From Ectothiorhodospira haloalkaliphila ATCC 51935 (GTDB lineage Bacteria > Pseudomonadota > Gammaproteobacteria > Ectothiorhodospirales > Ectothiorhodospiraceae), in assembly GCF_000633935.1 (NCBI RefSeq), contig NZ_KK214998.1, forward strand, positions 1,637,613 to 1,701,612: a stretch of DNA of 64,000 nt, given 5' to 3'. The position numbers and the translations under genes are program-made. Position 1 is the first letter of the stretch. Every line of letters begins with the position of its first letter. A model generated the notes under the pieces. It saw nothing but the letters and a program-made list of their open reading frames with translations. It was not told the origin of the DNA and made no database searches. Below, piece by piece: positions 61,501 through 64,000 of this stretch.

Positions 61501-62435
61501 GGTTGGCCACCTATGAGGTCAGGCAGGGTCTGGGTGGCGCCACGGTCACGGCCTTGTCCAGCCGCAGGCCGGAGCAGGTCTCGCTGCCGTATTTCCCCAA
61601 CCTCAAGATCGCCTGCGGCCACTTCAAGACGGGCACCGCCGATTGTGAGGAATACCGCAGTCTGCCGCTGGAGGGGTATGGTCGTCTGGATCCCGGTCGG
61701 CACTTCATCGCCCGCGCCTCCGGCAACTCCATGAACGGCGGCAAGCAGCCGGTGCAGGATGGCGACTATCTGCTGCTGGAACTGGCCAGTGCCGAAAGTG
61801 CGGGCCGGATCACCGGCGACATCCTGGCCATCGAGCGCCAGGACGGGGCGGGCGACAACCAGTACCTGCTGCGCAAGGTGCTCAAGGACCCCAGTGGGCA
61901 GTACCGGCTCCGGGCCAGTAATCCGGATTATGAGGACATCGTGGTCACCCCGGAGTTGCAGGAGCAGTTCCGTACCTTTGCCCGCTTCAAGGGCGTGCTG
62001 GATCCGTTATGGATGGTGGTGGGGGAGCGGTTTGTCCGGGAAGAGATACCCGGCCTTTTCAACGCAACGTTCAATCCGGGCAGCTGGAACAGTGGTCATG
62101 TGGTGCTCGGGGACCAAAAGGTCCATGTGCTGCTGGTGACGCTGAACAAGCAGGGCAAAGCGGCCGATCATCGCTATCTGGACCATTGGGTGGATGACAG
62201 CCGGTTCCACTGGCAAACCCAGAATCAGACAACGCCCCAGAGCAAGCGGGGCCGCGAGATCATCCATCATGAAGAGATGGGCATCGGTATCCATCTCTTC
62301 ATCCGGGAAAACAAGCTGGAGCAGGGGAAGGCCGCGCCGTTCACCTATTACGGGCCGGTGCGGTATCTCAAGCACCAGGGCAGTGGGCCGATGAGTGTGG
62401 ATTTTGAAGTGATCCAGCACCCCGGAGGACGTTGA
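58590..62435 (+). CDS. Methyltransferase / phospholipase-D-like / SF2 helicase / DUF3427-type fusion
   Basis: This is a 1281-residue fusion of four parts. Residues 1-165 are a class I SAM methyltransferase (VLDAGCGAGRDALAF near 41-55). Residues 210-375 are a PLD-type nuclease-like domain with the HxK-type motif HLKAYLF near 294 and GSSNISS. Residues 400-740 are an SF2 helicase: Walker A MATGLGKTW near 423, DEFHH near 511, and LGRGLRKAE near 708. Residues 880-1281 resemble DUF3427, including an S24/LexA-like ASGNSMNGGKQPVQDGDYLL near 1040. The PLD-helicase-DUF3427 set is known in restriction-like genes; the N-terminal methyltransferase fusion is unusual. The start is GTG 58590, 22 bases after the preceding gene. 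A defence role is inferred. Confidence 0.82.
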   Translation: MNDTTHYYNQHAGQFIADTLHVDMEPLYQRFLRHLPAGARVLDAGCGAGRDALAFQQRGYQVSAFDASQALADHASRLLGQTVPVQRFDEVDEVERYDGIWACASLLHVPTAEMPSNFQALWQALKPGGVLYCSFKRGKGERDRNGRHFTDANEDQIRVWTRELPGLAGLECWLTEDQRPDREEQWLNCLLHKGTRQLITGGDDNPFLPHLCSSIHRADAIDMAVAFIKHTGLRLLLPDLQAALDREAAGRRPARIRILTSDYLDITDPQALRALMLLQEQGAQVRVYQSQGGSFHLKAYLFAGSQDSDAQWGCAFIGSSNISSQALQQGLEWNYRINYPGDKGFLETRARFQALFSDPTTVPLSDEWIDAYDARRIPPERSWEPGSTESEPPPVPTHIQSQALEALEQTRLDGYRRGLVVMATGLGKTWLAAFDTQQTGARRILFVAHREEILNQAAATFARIRPSARIGFYHGRQRDARVDILCASIQTLGRVDHLERFEPGHFDYIVVDEFHHAAAPTYHRLLNHFAPAFLLGLTATPDRTDNASILSLCDDNLVFESDLFTGVNEDLLVPFHYYGVFDEDVDYQSIPWRNGRFDPDLLGNRLATLARARHALSTWRERAQRRTLAFCISIRHADYMADQFVRQGVRAAAVYADSRLSRGEALEQLANGQLQVLFCVDLFNEGVDLPAIDTVMMLRPTESRILFLQQLGRGLRKAEAKERLVVLDFVANHQSFLHKPMALMNRTMTHQDLARFARDLENENLDLPTGCYITYDLRFIDFLKSLGGSDLQDQYLTLSDTLGRRPTLTEFYRAGASLQAVRRQYGHWFGLIVALEPDLQTEERTVIEQQADLLRELETTAMTKSFKMVLLEAFQELDGWREAPTLTDLAARSWQVLQRRRPLLADLPDAYQGLTEPPDDWLGYWRKNPVSAWAGGSFFTLEGDRFIGVTAVAPDHIATLTELVQELVDYRLATYEVRQGLGGATVTALSSRRPEQVSLPYFPNLKIACGHFKTGTADCEEYRSLPLEGYGRLDPGRHFIARASGNSMNGGKQPVQDGDYLLLELASAESAGRITGDILAIERQDGAGDNQYLLRKVLKDPSGQYRLRASNPDYEDIVVTPELQEQFRTFARFKGVLDPLWMVVGERFVREEIPGLFNATFNPGSWNSGHVVLGDQKVHVLLVTLNKQGKAADHRYLDHWVDDSRFHWQTQNQTTPQSKRGREIIHHEEMGIGIHLFIRENKLEQGKAAPFTYYGPVRYLKHQGSGPMSVDFEVIQHPGGR

Positions 62436-62450
62436 ATCATGGGCCCGAGG

Positions 62451-63152
62451 TCAATATCCCGTTGCCCTCAGTTCAATGATGTCGGTGATCTTTTCGCCAT
62501 CCCATCGATATTGCAGGTGCCTGCCCTGCCAGGTTGGCCCAAGGGCGGGTGGCCTCAGGACACCCGCACACAGACCGCCCTCGGCATCCCTTACACTGGG
62601 ATAGATGAATCCGTAACGACCTGCCTGTCGGGCCTGAAGTCCCAGATGCTGCGAAGGCCGCCAATCGTGGGGGTCGAGGTAGGGCGTGCCAGTGGGGGCG
62701 CAGAGGTCGAGCAGCGGCGCCCGCAACTCTGCCAGATAAACCCGCATTTCCAGGTTGATCGAGGGTTCCGATGATTCACGGAGGAAACGCTCGCGGTGAT
62801 GACGGGTTTCGGCCACTGCGGTGTGCTCGTCTCGGGCGCAGTAATACACGCCGTAGCCCCCATCGGAAAAACGACTCTGGGCCGGGTAGGTAAAGGCGGC
62901 CATGACCGGCGTGTATCCGGGCCCGAATCGGCGATCCTGTTCGGGTACCAGATGGATCTCGCCGGCCGCCTCGCGCAGGCGATTCGAGGTCAGGCCCTCG
63001 AGCTCATGGAGGGCCGCCAGATCGCCGGCTTGTCCGGCAACACCCTCGAAGAGGTCTATGGGTGGGAAACGGGAAGGTACGATCCGGTAGCTCTTGGGCC
63101 AATGCACCTCCACCTCTGAAAACTGGGCGAGAAGATCAGCCTCGGGCGGCAT
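62451..63152 (-). CDS. RES-domain toxin
   Basis: This 233-residue RES-domain protein acts as the toxin of a RES-Xre pair. The family is named for conserved Arg, Glu and Ser; the pattern SYRIVPSRFPPIDLFEG and then FSDGGYGVYYCARDEHTAVAETR supplies the Arg and Glu regions. RES toxins deplete NAD+. The start at 63152 overlaps the antitoxin's stop by 17 bases, the usual antitoxin-first order. In-frame extension to 63227 lies within the antitoxin and is not supported. Confidence 0.85.
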   Translation of the reverse strand: MPPEADLLAQFSEVEVHWPKSYRIVPSRFPPIDLFEGVAGQAGDLAALHELEGLTSNRLREAAGEIHLVPEQDRRFGPGYTPVMAAFTYPAQSRFSDGGYGVYYCARDEHTAVAETRHHRERFLRESSEPSINLEMRVYLAELRAPLLDLCAPTGTPYLDPHDWRPSQHLGLQARQAGRYGFIYPSVRDAEGGLCAGVLRPPALGPTWQGRHLQYRWDGEKITDIIELRATGY

Positions 63153-63519
63153 CCAGATGCTCCCGCACAGCCACCAGGTCGGCGACGTGCCCCCCAAGCA
63201 TGCGTTCAAGGGGTGGATGTCCGCCAAAGCGAGGATTGGTGTTCGGTCGTCTCACCCAGCCATGGGCGGACTCGGGCCTTGGCAGCAGGATATGGAGTGC
63301 CTTGTAGATGCCGAGAATCAGGGAGAGACGCTCCAGCAGATTCACATCCGCCTGTACCCGTTCCGGGTCACGCTTCCAGCGTCGATAGGTTGGGCCGGAG
63401 ACCCCCAGCAGTCGAGCTGCCTCCTGCTCCTTGAGACCCCATGCCCGGGCAATGTTTGGATAAGCCCGCAACCCGGCGGCAGCCAGTGTCTGGCGTTGCT
63501 CCATCGTCATTGTTTGCAT
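63136..63519 (-). CDS. Xre/MbcA/ParS-type antitoxin
   Basis: This 127-residue antitoxin is partner to the RES toxin. The N-terminal half holds a helix-turn-helix-like segment (ARLLGVSGPTYRRWKRDP, near residues 35-52). The C-terminal half is the DUF2384-type toxin-binding region (HVADLVAVREHLDAARG). ATG 63519 is preceded by GAGG at normal distance. It is the first gene of the pair, so the operator lies in 63520-63600. Confidence 0.85.
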   Translation of the reverse strand: MQTMTMEQRQTLAAAGLRAYPNIARAWGLKEQEAARLLGVSGPTYRRWKRDPERVQADVNLLERLSLILGIYKALHILLPRPESAHGWVRRPNTNPRFGGHPPLERMLGGHVADLVAVREHLDAARG

Positions 63520-63636
63520 GGGGCACCTCTCGTGCAATGGCCTGTTTCGTCATGGATCATTTGATTGGTCTTTCGATTATAGCGCTCAAGTGATTCATCT
63601 TCCTCCCTGCTTCGCCGGTCGCACCCGCAGGTTTGG

Positions 63637-63747
63637 CGTGGCCGCCGCTGCATTGCCCATCTCGACATGGATGCGTTCTACGCGTCCGTGGAATTGCTGC
63701 GCTACCCGCAACTGCAGGGTCAGCCCCTCGTGGTCGGCGGGCGGCGC
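63637..63747 (+). pseudogene. dinB: dinB (DNA polymerase IV) 5' remnant
   Basis: These 37 codons match the N-terminus of Y-family DNA polymerase [19 protein letters not shown], then LLRYPQLQG and PLVVGGRR. The catalytic Asp of DMDAFYAS is present. After GGRR, homology stops and the frame continues for a few codons into unrelated sequence. It looks truncated by a deletion or by the edge of the accessory region. An expressed 74-codon frame from ATG 63667 is possible but unlikely to work. Confidence 0.7.
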
Positions 63748-63870
63748 GTGTTGTTTCCCAGATTATTCCACGCCCCTTTTCCCACACAGATCCTGGCTAC
63801 AGGCCGAGTGTTTTCCCGGATTATGCCCTCGGGTGGAAGATTCCTGGAAGGTGAACGGATGCGGGAAGCT

Positions 63871-63902
63871 GGGGGCGCGAGCCTTGGGTGACTCGCGCCC
63901 GG
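63871..63902. terminator. GC-rich hairpin downstream of leftward gene
   Basis: A perfect 9-bp stem GGGCGCGAG / CTCGCGCCC with a 10-base loop lies just beyond the stop of the leftward partial gene at 63913. There is no T-run on either side, so it is a candidate transcript end rather than a classic terminator. Confidence 0.45.
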
Positions 63903-63912
63903 GGGCAAGGAC

Positions 63913-64000
63913 TCAGAAGGGATCCTGCTCGTCGTCGAACAGGGAGGTCTGGCGGGTGTCGATGGAGGGCGCTCGCTCGGCGGCCAGGGCTTCCTGCAGG
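63913..64000 (-). CDS. C-terminus of an unidentified protein (5' end outside window)
   Basis: The leftward frame is open to the window edge and ends with TGA at 63913-63915. It encodes a tail of 28 residues ending RQTSLFDDEQDPF. Acidic, SLFDD-type ends occur in several DNA replication and repair proteins that bind the sliding clamp, and QTSLFDD has the shape of such a motif. Identity cannot be set from this fragment. Confidence 0.5.
   Translation of the reverse strand, partial: LQEALAAERAPSIDTRQTSLFDDEQDPF

Overview
The window is GC-rich bacterial chromosome. The gene set (mreBCD, gatCAB, opgGH, ribonuclease D, SlyD, lipoyl synthase, Uup, MetA/MetY) and the protein styles point to a Gammaproteobacterium. 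Something like an Ectothiorhodospiraceae or Chromatiales member is plausible, but no rRNA is present to fix the genus.

Positions 1-16000 are mostly housekeeping. They hold the end of acetolactate synthase (ilvG/ilvM-like), an MFS transporter, a MetA-family homoserine acyltransferase, an uncharacterised P-loop ATPase, the ABC-F protein Uup, a SprT-like metalloprotein, a cold-shock protein with a strong terminator, a SlyD-like isomerase, ribonuclease D, a ChaN-like protein, and opgG/opgH with a divergent sulfatase-fold gene. Positions 16000-22700 hold an accessory biosynthetic locus: FkbM methyltransferase, creatininase-family amidohydrolase, RibD-type reductase, a GT4 glycosyltransferase-methyltransferase fusion, a pterin-synthase-like protein lacking the usual catalytic residues, a medium-chain dehydrogenase and a CDP-alcohol phosphatidyltransferase. 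I cannot assign this set to a known pathway, and it is one of the two best candidates for undescribed biology.

Positions 22700-46000 are core again: a 1466-residue hybrid sensor kinase coupled to an HD-GYP response regulator, mreBCD (mreC apparently starts at ATC), gatCAB, moeB, lipA, two tandem HDOD proteins, metY, a BolA-family gene, a Tat-type patatin, an ElyC/YdcF-like gene and the AmmeMemoRadiSam trio.

From tRNA-Arg(CCG) at 46128 onward the window is accessory. A 10.47-kb segment is bounded by direct repeats of the tRNA 3' half (46167 and 56640) but carries no recognisable integrase. It holds type I restriction-modification genes (hsdM, hsdS, hsdR), a YgjP-type metallopeptidase, a DUF262 relic, a two-gene module with a nucleotidyltransferase-like member, and a small antisense gene. 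Beyond it lie an unrecognised 531-residue protein and a 1281-residue methyltransferase / phospholipase-D / helicase / S24-like fusion in apparent operon, a RES-Xre toxin-antitoxin pair, and a dinB fragment. This reads as a defence-rich island and is the second candidate for new biology.
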